Under the pieces are notes generated by a model. That model saw nothing but the letters and a program-made list of their open reading frames with translations, did no database searches and was not told the DNA's origin. From NCBI GenBank assembly GCA_003354055.1, contig PIVQ01000062.1:1-19787 (forward strand): a stretch of 19,787 nt of DNA. The letters run 5' to 3'. The translations under genes and the position numbers were made by a program. Each line of letters opens with the position of its first letter. The first letter of the stretch is position 1. This DNA is from Desulfobacteraceae bacterium. GTDB lineage: Bacteria; Desulfobacterota; Desulfobacteria; Desulfobacterales; Desulfobacteraceae. Below, piece by piece: positions 7,951 to 17,114 of the stretch.

Positions 7951-8029
7951 TCTTTTGTTTCCAAAATACCCAGTCTTTTAAGGGGTTTTGGAAACAATTT
8001 AGATCAAGTTATTTTGTAACGATTCCTAA
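7925..8029. repeat. palindromic repeat element, copy 1 (overlaps the tatD stop)
   Basis: A block of about 103 bp, nearly identical to 15390-15496: two substitutions and one single-base indel across the core from AGGATCGG to GATTCCT. It is an imperfect palindrome. ACTTGATCT (7945-7953) pairs with AGATCAAGT (8001-8009), and GTTTCCAAAA (7957-7966) pairs exactly with TTTTGGAAAC (7986-7995), topped by CCC/GGG around a short loop. It fills nearly all the space between the convergent tatD and VWA genes and could act as a two-way transcription barrier. It carries no ORF, so it would be non-autonomous (MITE- or REP-like). Confidence 0.85.
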
Positions 8030-8042
8030 GTTTATAACCACC

Positions 8043-9236
8043 TTAATTTTTCTCCATGAGCTTGGTTACAGCCGCCTCTAAACCATCCAGAGACAGTTCA
8101 TACATTGGAAAAATCTTTGAAATAGCCATGATGGTATGAGTGTACCCCCACATGGACTCGGACACCGGGTTAAGCCATACCGTGTGAGAAAAGGTGTCGG
8201 CTAAAAATTTAAGCTGCTCCATACTGGGCCTGCCACTGCGTTCCGTAATATGGATGGAGCCGTCATGGGCCATGAGTTCATAGGGGGCCATGCTGGCATC
8301 CCCTACCACAACCAGACGGGTTTCAGGATCCAGGCGGGAAAAGTCCATTATATTTTTGGGTTTTTTATACCGGGCCGGATCTTCCCAGAGGTAATCATAA
8401 ATGGTGTTGTGGAAAAAATAGGTTTTCACCTCTTTGAACTGAGAGCTGGAATAATTAAACAGGGTCTGAACCAACTGGATGTAGGGGTCCATCGACCACC
8501 CGCCGTTATCAATGGCAAGGATGACTTTAAGGCGGTCCTTCACGGCGCGGTCAAAAATCAACTCGATTTCCCCTGCATTGCGCATGGTCTCCCGGATGGT
8601 TTCATCCACGTTGATCACATCTTTAGGACCTGCCGGCCGCATATTCCGAAGCCGCTTCAAAGCTTCACCGATCTTTGCCTGGGTGAGGGGACCCTTGGTT
8701 GAATAATCTTTGTACCGTCTTTCATTGGCCACTTTTACCGCAGACTTGTTCCGGGATTCGCCGCCCACCCGCATACCCCCGGGGTGGTGCCCTGAATGAC
8801 CCACAGGAGAACGTCCGCCCGTACCGATCCATTTGCTGCCGCCGTCATGGCGGCCGTCCTGGTCCTTGAGCCGTTTTTTAAAATACTCGATCAGCTCATC
8901 CGGAGACATTTTACTGAGTTTTTCTTCATCCTCGCCCAGGGCATTGGCCATGGTTTTAGGATTTTTCAGCCATTCATCCAGCATGGCCCGGGCCATATCG
9001 TCGACTTCAAACCCCACGTCTTCCGGCAGGGGAACCCCGTCAAAATGATGGGCAAACACCTGATCGTAAAGATCAAAGTACCGCTCGCTTTTGACCAGCA
9101 CAGACCGGGCGCAGGTGTAAAACTCATCCAGGCTGTTGATCAGCCCCTGGCTTAATGCCTTTTGCAGGGTCAGAAAAGAGGTGGGCGACACCGGAATGCC
9201 CACATCTTTCAGGGTATAAAAAAACTTAAGAAACAT
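8043..9236 (-). CDS. VWA-domain protein, CoxE-like, partner of the MoxR ATPase
   Basis: 397 residues, no signal peptide or membrane segment, so probably cytoplasmic. The N-terminal half is helical (about 1-125), followed by a Gly/His-rich linker (about 128-160) and a C-terminal von Willebrand A-type domain from about 235. The usual MIDAS start DxSxS reads D243-N-G-G-W-S-M here, so both metal-coordinating serines of the motif are replaced, although the Asp and the later D313 region (VVGDAS) remain. CoxE-type proteins pair with MoxR AAA+ ATPases as chaperone-like systems that insert metals or mature protein complexes; the client here is unknown. It lies 49 bp downstream of the MoxR gene, with GAGG about 8 bp before the ATG. 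The 3' end abuts the palindromic repeat. Confidence 0.8.
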   Translation of the reverse strand: MFLKFFYTLKDVGIPVSPTSFLTLQKALSQGLINSLDEFYTCARSVLVKSERYFDLYDQVFAHHFDGVPLPEDVGFEVDDMARAMLDEWLKNPKTMANALGEDEEKLSKMSPDELIEYFKKRLKDQDGRHDGGSKWIGTGGRSPVGHSGHHPGGMRVGGESRNKSAVKVANERRYKDYSTKGPLTQAKIGEALKRLRNMRPAGPKDVINVDETIRETMRNAGEIELIFDRAVKDRLKVILAIDNGGWSMDPYIQLVQTLFNYSSSQFKEVKTYFFHNTIYDYLWEDPARYKKPKNIMDFSRLDPETRLVVVGDASMAPYELMAHDGSIHITERSGRPSMEQLKFLADTFSHTVWLNPVSESMWGYTHTIMAISKIFPMYELSLDGLEAAVTKLMEKN

Positions 9237-9285
9237 AATGCCTCAGCGTATTGTTTTAAGCATATTATATCATAAATACTGGATA

Positions 9286-10137
9286 TTAAAAAAGTTTTCG
9301 CCGGGCTGTCAGATTCTTGGCCCGCTCATAATCCGGGCTCTTTTTAAACAGCACCCCCAGAAAAGGCAGACTGCCCTTGACCAGATCCTTGGCCCTGAAG
9401 TCCGGATCCGCACTTAAGGCCCGGATCCAGTTGATGAGCTCCCTTGTGGCAGGTTTCTTTTCAATCCCGTCAATTTCCCTTAGTGAATAAAAGGATGAAA
9501 TAGCGTTTTCAGCAAGCTTGCTGTCAAGGTCCTGAAAATGGACCCGGATGATCTTACGCATCATCTTGGGGTCGGGAAAGGCAATGTGGTGGAAGTTACA
9601 CCGGCCTAAGAAAGGATCGGACAGATCTTTTTTGGCATTGGAGGTAATGATGATCACCGGGCGGTGCTTTGCCGTGACGGTTTTATCCGTTTCAATGATA
9701 TCAAACTGCATCTGATCCAGCACATCCAGCATATCATCCTGAAAATCCGTATCTGCCTTATCTATCTCATCAATAAGGAGTACGGCTCGCCTATCTCCGC
9801 AGAATGCCTGTCCGATTTTACCCATTTTAATATAATCTTCAATATTACTGACGTCTCTTGTGGAATCTGCGAACCTTGAATCGTTGAGGCGGGTCAGGGT
9901 ATCATATTGATACAGGGCTTCCACAAGTTTCATACTGGACTTTACATTTAAAATGATCAGCGGCATGGAAAGGGTTTCGGCAATGGAGTGGGCCAGCATG
10001 GTTTTACCGGTACCGGGCTCTCCTTTAAGAAGCAAGGGCATTTCCAGCTTCATGGATATATTAACAATGGATGCAAGCTCCGGATCAAGGACATATTTTT
10101 GTGCCCCTTGGAATTGGGCATCAGGGGATTGGCTCAT
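9286..10137 (-). CDS. MoxR-family AAA+ ATPase
   Basis: 283 residues. Walker A is GEPGTGKT (39-46), Walker B is LLIDEID (120-126), and sensor 1 lies in IIITSNAKKDLSDPFLGRC (162-180), where the Arg-Cys end resembles the MoxR arginine-finger region. A C-terminal lid helix bundle follows from about 195. MoxR proteins use ATP to remodel or activate partner complexes together with a VWA protein, and such a partner is encoded directly downstream. GGAGA lies about 7 bp before the ATG. The gene is divergent from tatA across a 301-bp gap; a TATAAA-like box is visible at 10217-10222 on the minus strand but lacks a -35 partner, so I do not call a promoter. The client of this pair is not evident from the surrounding genes. 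Confidence 0.88.
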   Translation of the reverse strand: MSQSPDAQFQGAQKYVLDPELASIVNISMKLEMPLLLKGEPGTGKTMLAHSIAETLSMPLIILNVKSSMKLVEALYQYDTLTRLNDSRFADSTRDVSNIEDYIKMGKIGQAFCGDRRAVLLIDEIDKADTDFQDDMLDVLDQMQFDIIETDKTVTAKHRPVIIITSNAKKDLSDPFLGRCNFHHIAFPDPKMMRKIIRVHFQDLDSKLAENAISSFYSLREIDGIEKKPATRELINWIRALSADPDFRAKDLVKGSLPFLGVLFKKSPDYERAKNLTARRKLF

Positions 10138-10438
10138 TGGGATCTCCGTATATCATCTTAAGTTATCGGTTCCGGCCCCTAAGAGGGGTAAACATCGTTC
10201 TGGTTAGCAGGCCGGGTTTATATAGTCAACTTTTATTAACACAGACAGTGATATTTTCCCCCTGCCCTGACACCGAATTTCAGGAAACAGACCACCATAT
10301 GAATTTAATTACATAATCGTATTTATTTGCTCATACCAATGAAATTCTTAAAGATTGACACGTCCTGACTTAAGTGGTACATAATTTTACTTGATTAAAA
10401 ATTAATGCTAACACCATGGAACAAATTAGGAGCAGACT
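10138..10438. other. divergent intergenic region between the MoxR gene and tatA
   Basis: About 300 bp with no credible gene: the short forward frame at 10071-10316 mostly shadows the MoxR start and lacks a ribosome site. It should hold promoters for both directions. Only the tatA-side promoter (10355-10385) is convincing; the moxR side shows a lone AT-rich -10-like box near 10217-10224. I saw no hairpin or riboswitch-like structure. Confidence 0.6.
10355..10385 (+). promoter_or_regulatory. predicted promoter for tatA
   Basis: A perfect TTGACA at 10355-10360 is followed by CATAAT at 10380-10385 (five of six matches), a 19-bp spacer. TACATA at 17 bp spacing overlaps it as a weaker alternative. 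Transcription would begin around 10392, about 47 nt before the tatA ATG. Confidence 0.5.
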
Positions 10439-10627
10439 ATGATTGGTGGAATCGGAATGCCGGAACTAATAATAATTCTTGTCATTATCCTCATCATTTT
10501 TGGTGCAGGAAAACTTCCGGAAATCGGCGCAGGCCTTGGCAAAGGCATTAAAAACTTTAAAAAAGCCACTAAAGACCCTGTGATCGAAGACAAGGATGAG
10601 GAGCCCGGTAAAATCGAGAAAGATTAA
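10439..10627 (+). CDS. tatA: twin-arginine translocase subunit TatA/TatE
   Basis: 62 residues. A short N-terminus (MIGGIGMPE) leads into one membrane helix (about 9-22), then the diagnostic F-G-x-x-K-L-P-E-I-G hinge (about 21-30), an amphipathic helix ([12 protein letters not shown]) and a charged acidic/basic tail. TatA oligomers form the pore-like part of the Tat system, which exports folded, often cofactor-bearing, proteins; the conserved Glu and Gly-Lys-Leu-Pro residues are present. AGGAG sits 7 bp before the ATG. It is a single-gene unit with its own promoter and a strong terminator; tatB and tatC are not in the window. TatA, TatB and TatE are hard to separate at this length; the short tail favours TatA/E. 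Confidence 0.93.
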   Translation: MIGGIGMPELIIILVIILIIFGAGKLPEIGAGLGKGIKNFKKATKDPVIEDKDEEPGKIEKD

Positions 10628-10664
10628 ACCGCTGTTATCCTAAAATATTCAGTGTAGTATTTTT

Positions 10665-10703
10665 CAGCCAGGTATTCTTTGATACCTGGCTGTTTTCTTT
10701 TTG
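10665..10703 (+). terminator. intrinsic terminator after tatA
   Basis: A perfect 11-bp stem, CAGCCAGGTAT (10665-10675) with ATACCTGGCTG (10682-10692), encloses a 6-nt loop. It is followed at once by TTTTCTTTTTG. This isolates tatA from the glnD cluster downstream. Confidence 0.93.
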
Positions 10704-10779
10704 TTTTTCCCGTCGATATTCCCGCCCACATTATCGCTGCAAAAAAACAATTAAAAAAAATTAATTACAAAACAGTATT

Positions 10780-10795
10780 ATTAGCGCCCGATAAT
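10780..10795. promoter_or_regulatory. candidate activator-binding dyad upstream of the sigma-54 promoter
   Basis: ATTAGCG (10780-10786) and CGATAAT (10789-10795) form a dyad with six of seven positions paired, about 80 bp upstream of the -24 element. That is a usual distance for an enhancer-binding protein of NtrC type. It does not match the classical NtrC consensus, so the assignment is weak. The rest of 10693-10873 is AT-rich with no other structure that I could support. Confidence 0.25.
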
Positions 10796-10873
10796 CAACA
10801 TTTTTGCAACTAACCCCTCTCTTTTTTTAGTCTTCCGACTACCTCTAAAGCTAACCCCCTGAAATCAAAAGCC

Positions 10874-10890
10874 TGGCACAACCATTGCAT
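10874..10890 (+). promoter_or_regulatory. sigma-54 (RpoN) -24/-12 promoter for glnD-glnB-glnA
   Basis: TGGCAC (10874-10879), five bases, then TTGCAT (10885-10890): every consensus base of the TGGCAC-N5-TTGCW element is present, and the invariant GG and GC are separated by exactly 10 bp. Transcription should start near 10900, leaving a leader of about 60 nt before glnD. Sigma-54 promoters need an ATP-driven activator, so nitrogen control through an NtrC-like protein is the natural reading. Confidence 0.85.
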
Positions 10891-10961
10891 TTTGTTACTG
10901 CGGTTGATACTGATTGTAATTGTCATTTTTTAATCAAATAAATATGGATTGAAGAAAACGA

Positions 10962-13937
<2,976 letters not shown>

Positions 13938-13973
13938 AACAGTAAAATCCCATATTTTAAGAGAGGGAGCAAG

Positions 13974-15386
13974 ATGACACCCAAAGACGTAATTGCAATG
14001 GCAAAAGAAAACGATGTAAGAGTAGTGGATATCCGCTACACGGACTTCATCGGCACCTGGCAGCATTTCAGCGTACCCTTAGGCGAATTGACCGAGGCTG
14101 CGTTCGAAGACGGATTCGGCTTTGATGGCTCTTCCATGAGAGCATGGCAGAACATAGACAACTCCGACATGATCGTTATTCCGGAACCCGAAACTGCAAA
14201 GATCGATCCTTTCTTCAAGGTGCCCACCCTGGCCATTATCGGTAACATCCATGATCCCATTACCCAGGAGTCTTACAGCAGGGATCCCAGGGGTATTGCC
14301 AAGAGAACAGAAGCATACCTGAGGAGCACCGGCCTTGGCGACACCATCTTTGTCGGCCCCGAGCCCGAGTTTTTTATCTTTTCCAACATCCGCTATGCAT
14401 CCGAACCCCATGCCTCCTTTTTTGAACTGGATTCTCCTGAGGCGCATTGGAACACCGGCGACGGTTCAGAACCCAACCTGGGACACAAAATCAGACCCAA
14501 AGGCGGATATTTCCCCCTCCCCCCGAATGATCAGTACCAGGACATGAGAACTGAAATGATGCTGACCCTGGAAGACTTGGGGATTGAGATGGAATGCCAG
14601 CATCACGAGGTTGCCTCTGCAGGTCAGTCTGAAATCGATCTGCGGTTTGACTCCCTGCTGAAAATGGGTGACAAACTGTCCTGGTTTAAATATGTCCTCA
14701 AAAACGTGGCTGTGAAATACGGTCACACCGTTACCTTTATGCCCAAACCCCTGTACGGTGACAACGGTACCGGCATGCACACTCATATGAGTTTCTGGAA
14801 AGACGGCAATCCCACATTTGCAGGCAACAAATACGCAGGCCTGTCCGACGAAGCCCTCTGGGCCATCGGCGGTATAATGAAGCACTGCAAGGCCCTTTGC
14901 GCCATTACCAATCCCACCACCAACTCCTACAAACGCCTGGTTCCGGGATTTGAAGCACCGATCAACCTGGCCTACTCCAGCAGAAACAGATCTGCAGCCA
15001 TCCGCCTGCCGACCTATTCAGCCTCACCCAAGGCCAAACGGATCGAGTTCCGTACCCCGGATCCTTCGGCCAACGGTTACATGGCCTTCTCCGCCATTGC
15101 CATGGCAATGATCGACGGTATCCAGAACAAAATGGATCCGGGCGATCCAATGGATAAAAACATCTACGATCTGCCCCCGGAAGAACTGGCTGAAATCGAA
15201 TCTGCGCCGGGCTCCCTTGAAGAAGCTCTGGATGCACTGAAATCAGATCACGACTTCCTGCTCAAGGGAGATGTATTTACAAAGGATGTTATTGACTACT
15301 GGATCGACTACAAAATGGAAAACGAAGTCAAACCGGTTATCAGCCGTCCCCATCCCCATGAGTTTTACCTTTACTATGATATTTAA
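13974..15386 (+). CDS. glnA: glutamine synthetase type I
   Basis: 470 residues from the ATG at 13974 (MTPKDVIAMAKENDV), with AGGGAG just upstream. The frame is open back into glnB to 13779, but the 65 extra residues are out-of-frame glnB and not GS-like. The enzyme joins glutamate and ammonia with ATP. Visible family segments are the N-terminal beta-grasp with DGSSMRAW (51-58), the metal/ATP site GPEPEFF (128-134), GQSEIDLRF (217-225), the GTGMHTHMS box (265-273), the flexible-loop NPTTNSYKRL (313-322), RNRSAAIRLP (337-346) and EFRTPDPSANGY (358-369). Tyr398 in DKNIYDLPPEE matches the adenylylation tyrosine of E. coli GSI, so activity is likely tuned by GlnE. It is third in a cluster with glnD and glnB. 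A palindromic repeat begins 3 bp after the stop and an intrinsic terminator lies 135 bp on. Confidence 0.97.
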   Translation: MTPKDVIAMAKENDVRVVDIRYTDFIGTWQHFSVPLGELTEAAFEDGFGFDGSSMRAWQNIDNSDMIVIPEPETAKIDPFFKVPTLAIIGNIHDPITQESYSRDPRGIAKRTEAYLRSTGLGDTIFVGPEPEFFIFSNIRYASEPHASFFELDSPEAHWNTGDGSEPNLGHKIRPKGGYFPLPPNDQYQDMRTEMMLTLEDLGIEMECQHHEVASAGQSEIDLRFDSLLKMGDKLSWFKYVLKNVAVKYGHTVTFMPKPLYGDNGTGMHTHMSFWKDGNPTFAGNKYAGLSDEALWAIGGIMKHCKALCAITNPTTNSYKRLVPGFEAPINLAYSSRNRSAAIRLPTYSASPKAKRIEFRTPDPSANGYMAFSAIAMAMIDGIQNKMDPGDPMDKNIYDLPPEELAEIESAPGSLEEALDALKSDHDFLLKGDVFTKDVIDYWIDYKMENEVKPVISRPHPHEFYLYYDI

Positions 15387-15389
15387 TCC

Positions 15390-15496
15390 TTAGGATCGGC
15401 TCCAAAATTACTTGATCTTTTGTTTTCAAAATACCCAGTCTTTTAAGGGGTTTTTGGAAACAATTTAGATCAAGTTATTTTGTAACGATTCCTTAA
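15390..15496. repeat. palindromic repeat element, copy 2 (directly after glnA)
   Basis: This is the same element as 7925-8029, in the same orientation, beginning 3 bp after the glnA stop. The two substitutions keep the hairpin largely paired (GTTTTC against GGAAAC, one G-T pair). The left arm begins TTAGGATCGGCTCC and the right arm ends GTAACGATTCCTTAA; the arms are imperfect inverted repeats. No coding capacity and no target-site duplication could be assigned with confidence. Confidence 0.85.
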
Positions 15497-15520
15497 TCAC
15501 CTGTTGAGAATTGAAGATCC

Positions 15521-15563
15521 CGAGCCCGGAACCCCTGTGTTTCCGGGCTCGTTTCATTTTTTA
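15521..15563 (+). terminator. intrinsic terminator of the glnDBA cluster
   Basis: CGAGCCCGGAA (15521-15531) pairs perfectly with TTCCGGGCTCG (15541-15551) around a 9-nt loop. It is followed by TTTCATTTTTT. The GC-rich 11-bp stem and U-tract make this a confident terminator, lying after the repeat element. Confidence 0.92.
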
Positions 15564-15714
15564 GCCACGGCTTTTCCCGTCCTGCCGGAACGTTACATTT
15601 TTTTAATGCAATCAAAAACAAAATAGGTTATATAGGGACTAATTAAAATTTCGAGGCGGAGATTATGCGTCCAAACCTGTAAGTAGGCCAGCAAGGGAGC
15701 AACATCTTAAATTT
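15564..15714 (+). other. leader region upstream of the mltB-like gene
   Basis: About 150 bp without a supported gene. A TATATA box near 15629 could be a -10 but its -35 is poor. At 15665-15682 a five-codon mini-ORF (M-R-P-N-L-stop) follows GGAG, and a second purine-rich GGGAG lies at 15695-15699, about 15 bases before the gene's ATG, too far for a usual ribosome site. I could not match the segment to a riboswitch class I know. Confidence 0.3.
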
Positions 15715-16611
15715 ATGAAAACCCTAAACTTGTCATCTGCAATAGCACCTGTGACTATGCAACGATTCTTATTCTTTTTCACCCTCTTTTTCTTACTTAT
15801 CCCGGCTATTGCCATTGGAAAAACCCAACCCAAAGGGGATGAGTTAAATGCATTGACCCAACGCCTGATCCAGGACGGATTTGATTCGGGAAAAATTCAG
15901 ACATTATTTGCAAACGACAAGGTTTTTTTCAATCCGGCAGGTGTTTCCCTGTTTTTTATCCACTCTGAATCCAGTCTCAATTACGACCAGTTTATCTCAT
16001 CCAAATCCATTGCCAATGCCAAAAAATACATGGCAGAGCACAAGGAGAGCCTGGATAAGGCAGAAAAAGCCTTTGGTGTGGACAAAACCGTGATCACTGC
16101 CATTATTCTGGTGGAAACCCGGCTGGGTAGCTATCTTGGCAAACGAACCGTGATCAACACATTATCCACCATGGCTGCCCTCACAGATCCGGTTCTTCAG
16201 GAAAAAATATGGGCCTCCATACCGGACAAGAAAAAACCAAAACGGGAAACCTTTCAAAAGAAAGTGGCAAAGCGGACAAAGTGGGGATATGAAGAACTCA
16301 AAGCCCTGATCCGCTATGCAGAACGCGAAGGCCTGGATCCCTCCACCATAAAAGGTTCTTATGCCGGTGCTATGGGCGTTCCCCAGTTCATGCCTTCCAA
16401 CGCCCTGACTCTGGCCAAAGACGGCAACGATGACGGACATGTGGATTTATTCGACCACAACGATGCCATTTCCTCCGTAGCCAACTATTTAAAACACCAC
16501 GGCTGGAAACCGGACATCAGCCGGCAGCGCCAGCACGAAGTACTCTTCCGGTACAACCACAGCAATTATTATGTGGATACCCTGCTTAAAATCTCAGACA
16601 AGTTAAAATAA
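15715..16611 (+). CDS. periplasmic lytic murein transglycosylase, MltB-like (GH103)
   Basis: 298 residues. A hydrophobic signal segment lies at about 17-35 with no lipobox cysteine, so the product is probably soluble in the periplasm rather than an outer-membrane lipoprotein like E. coli MltB. The catalytic Glu134 is in ILVETRLGSYLG (131-142). GSYAGAMGVPQFMPS (214-228) is the family signature, and D236-G-N-D-D-G-H-V-D-L-F-D is the typical acidic loop. The Y-N-H-S-N-Y-Y-V segment (280-287) fits the substrate groove. Such enzymes cleave the MurNAc-GlcNAc bond to leave 1,6-anhydro ends. An internal Met at residue 15 is an alternative start; neither has a good ribosome site. A small membrane gene follows 18 bp downstream and is probably co-transcribed. 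Confidence 0.9.
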   Translation: MKTLNLSSAIAPVTMQRFLFFFTLFFLLIPAIAIGKTQPKGDELNALTQRLIQDGFDSGKIQTLFANDKVFFNPAGVSLFFIHSESSLNYDQFISSKSIANAKKYMAEHKESLDKAEKAFGVDKTVITAIILVETRLGSYLGKRTVINTLSTMAALTDPVLQEKIWASIPDKKKPKRETFQKKVAKRTKWGYEELKALIRYAEREGLDPSTIKGSYAGAMGVPQFMPSNALTLAKDGNDDGHVDLFDHNDAISSVANYLKHHGWKPDISRQRQHEVLFRYNHSNYYVDTLLKISDKLK

Positions 16612-16629
16612 GGAAAGACCTGTAAATCC

Positions 16630-16833
16630 ATGGATAACACCGTATTATATGTATTGATCGTTGCAGCCGTCTCGTTCGGCCTGACCATGCTGGCCCTCAT
16701 AGACATCATTAGAAAAGACTTTCCCTCAATCAAGGAAAAATTCCTCTGGCACATAGTAGCCGTCATCCCCATTGTAGGATGGCTGATTTATTATGCCATC
16801 GGCGCCAAAAAAGGAACCAAGAAAACCTTTTAA
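16630..16833 (+). CDS. small membrane protein with PLDc_N domain
   Basis: 67 residues. Membrane segments lie at about 4-25 and 39-58, joined by an IIRKDFPSIKEKFLWHI linker. The pattern A-L-I-D-I-I-R-K-D-F, then W-H-I-V-A-V-I-P-I-V-G-W-L-I-Y-Y-A-I-G, is that of the phospholipase D N-terminal domain (PLDc_N) seen at the start of cardiolipin synthases, but no catalytic domain follows. Stand-alone proteins of this kind are common and of unknown function. It lies 18 bp after the mltB-like gene with AAGGAAAG upstream, and a likely terminator follows. Confidence 0.75.
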   Translation: MDNTVLYVLIVAAVSFGLTMLALIDIIRKDFPSIKEKFLWHIVAVIPIVGWLIYYAIGAKKGTKKTF

Positions 16834-16841
16834 ACGTATTC

Positions 16842-16885
16842 GGTCTTTGATACCACGTAGCAGATCGGTCAAAAGACCATTTTTA
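16842..16885 (+). terminator. possible terminator after the mltB/PLDc_N pair
   Basis: GGTCTTTGA (16842-16850) can pair with TCAAAAGACC (16869-16878), with one bulged base, around an 18-nt loop. A short inner GGTC-AAAA-GACC hairpin competes with it. ATTTTTAG follows. It is less regular than the other terminators in the window. Confidence 0.45.
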
Positions 16886-16905
16886 GAGATGGCCTGTAAT
16901 TTCAT

Positions 16906-16932
16906 TTGACTTTTTTCTCGTTTCAGTATAAA
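16906..16932 (+). promoter_or_regulatory. predicted promoter for tRNA-Glu
   Basis: TTGACT (16906-16911) and TATAAA (16927-16932) are 15 bp apart, slightly short of the usual 17. Transcription would start about 10 bp before the mature tRNA. Confidence 0.5.
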
Positions 16933-16950
16933 AACTGGCCTGATTGATGT

Positions 16951-17025
16951 GGTCCCATCGTCTAGCGGTTAGGACGCTGGCCTCTCACGCCGGAAACCGG
17001 GGTTCGATTCCCCGTGGGATCACCA
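16951..17025 (+). tRNA. tRNA-Glu (anticodon CTC)
   Basis: A full cloverleaf can be folded. The acceptor GGTCCCA pairs with TGGGATC (one G-U), and the D arm contains AGCGGTTAGGA. The anticodon stem CTGGC/GCCGG holds the loop CTCTCAC with anticodon CTC at 16984-16986. The T arm is CGGGG-TTCGATT-CCCCG, then discriminator A and an encoded CCA (17023-17025). Its 3' end is the likely integration site of the element to the right. Confidence 0.95.
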
Positions 17026-17037
17026 CCAATTACAAAG

Positions 17038-17067
17038 GCTTTCAGAGTTTTCTGAGAGCTTTTTTTA
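17038..17067 (+). terminator. intrinsic terminator of tRNA-Glu
   Basis: GCTTTCAGA (17038-17046) pairs with TCTGAGAGC (17051-17059), with one G-U, around GTTT. A run of seven T follows. If integration used the tRNA 3' end, this terminator belongs to the incoming element and restores the function of the displaced one. Confidence 0.8.
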
Positions 17068-17071
17068 TTGG

Positions 17072-17095
17072 CGGACACAAAATCCGGACACAAAA
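17072..17095. repeat. paired direct repeats beside the tRNA (possible integrase arm sites)
   Basis: CGGACACAAAA occurs at 17072-17082 and again at 17085-17095, a 13-bp period. A further related AAATCCGG ends at 17105. Short direct repeats between an attachment core and its integrase gene are where arm-type integrase sites usually lie, but this role is inferred from position only. Confidence 0.45.
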
Positions 17096-17114
17096 GACAA
17101 ATCCGGCGAAATTC

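Noticed and set aside
7925..8029. Repeat element as an ordinary rho-independent terminator only
   Set aside because: The hairpins lack a clean U-tract directly after the stem and the whole 100-bp block is duplicated, which a simple terminator would not be.
15564..15714. Riboswitch (cyclic-di-GMP, cobalamin or glycine type) before the mltB-like gene
   Set aside because: Fragments look superficially similar, but the conserved cores of these classes are absent.
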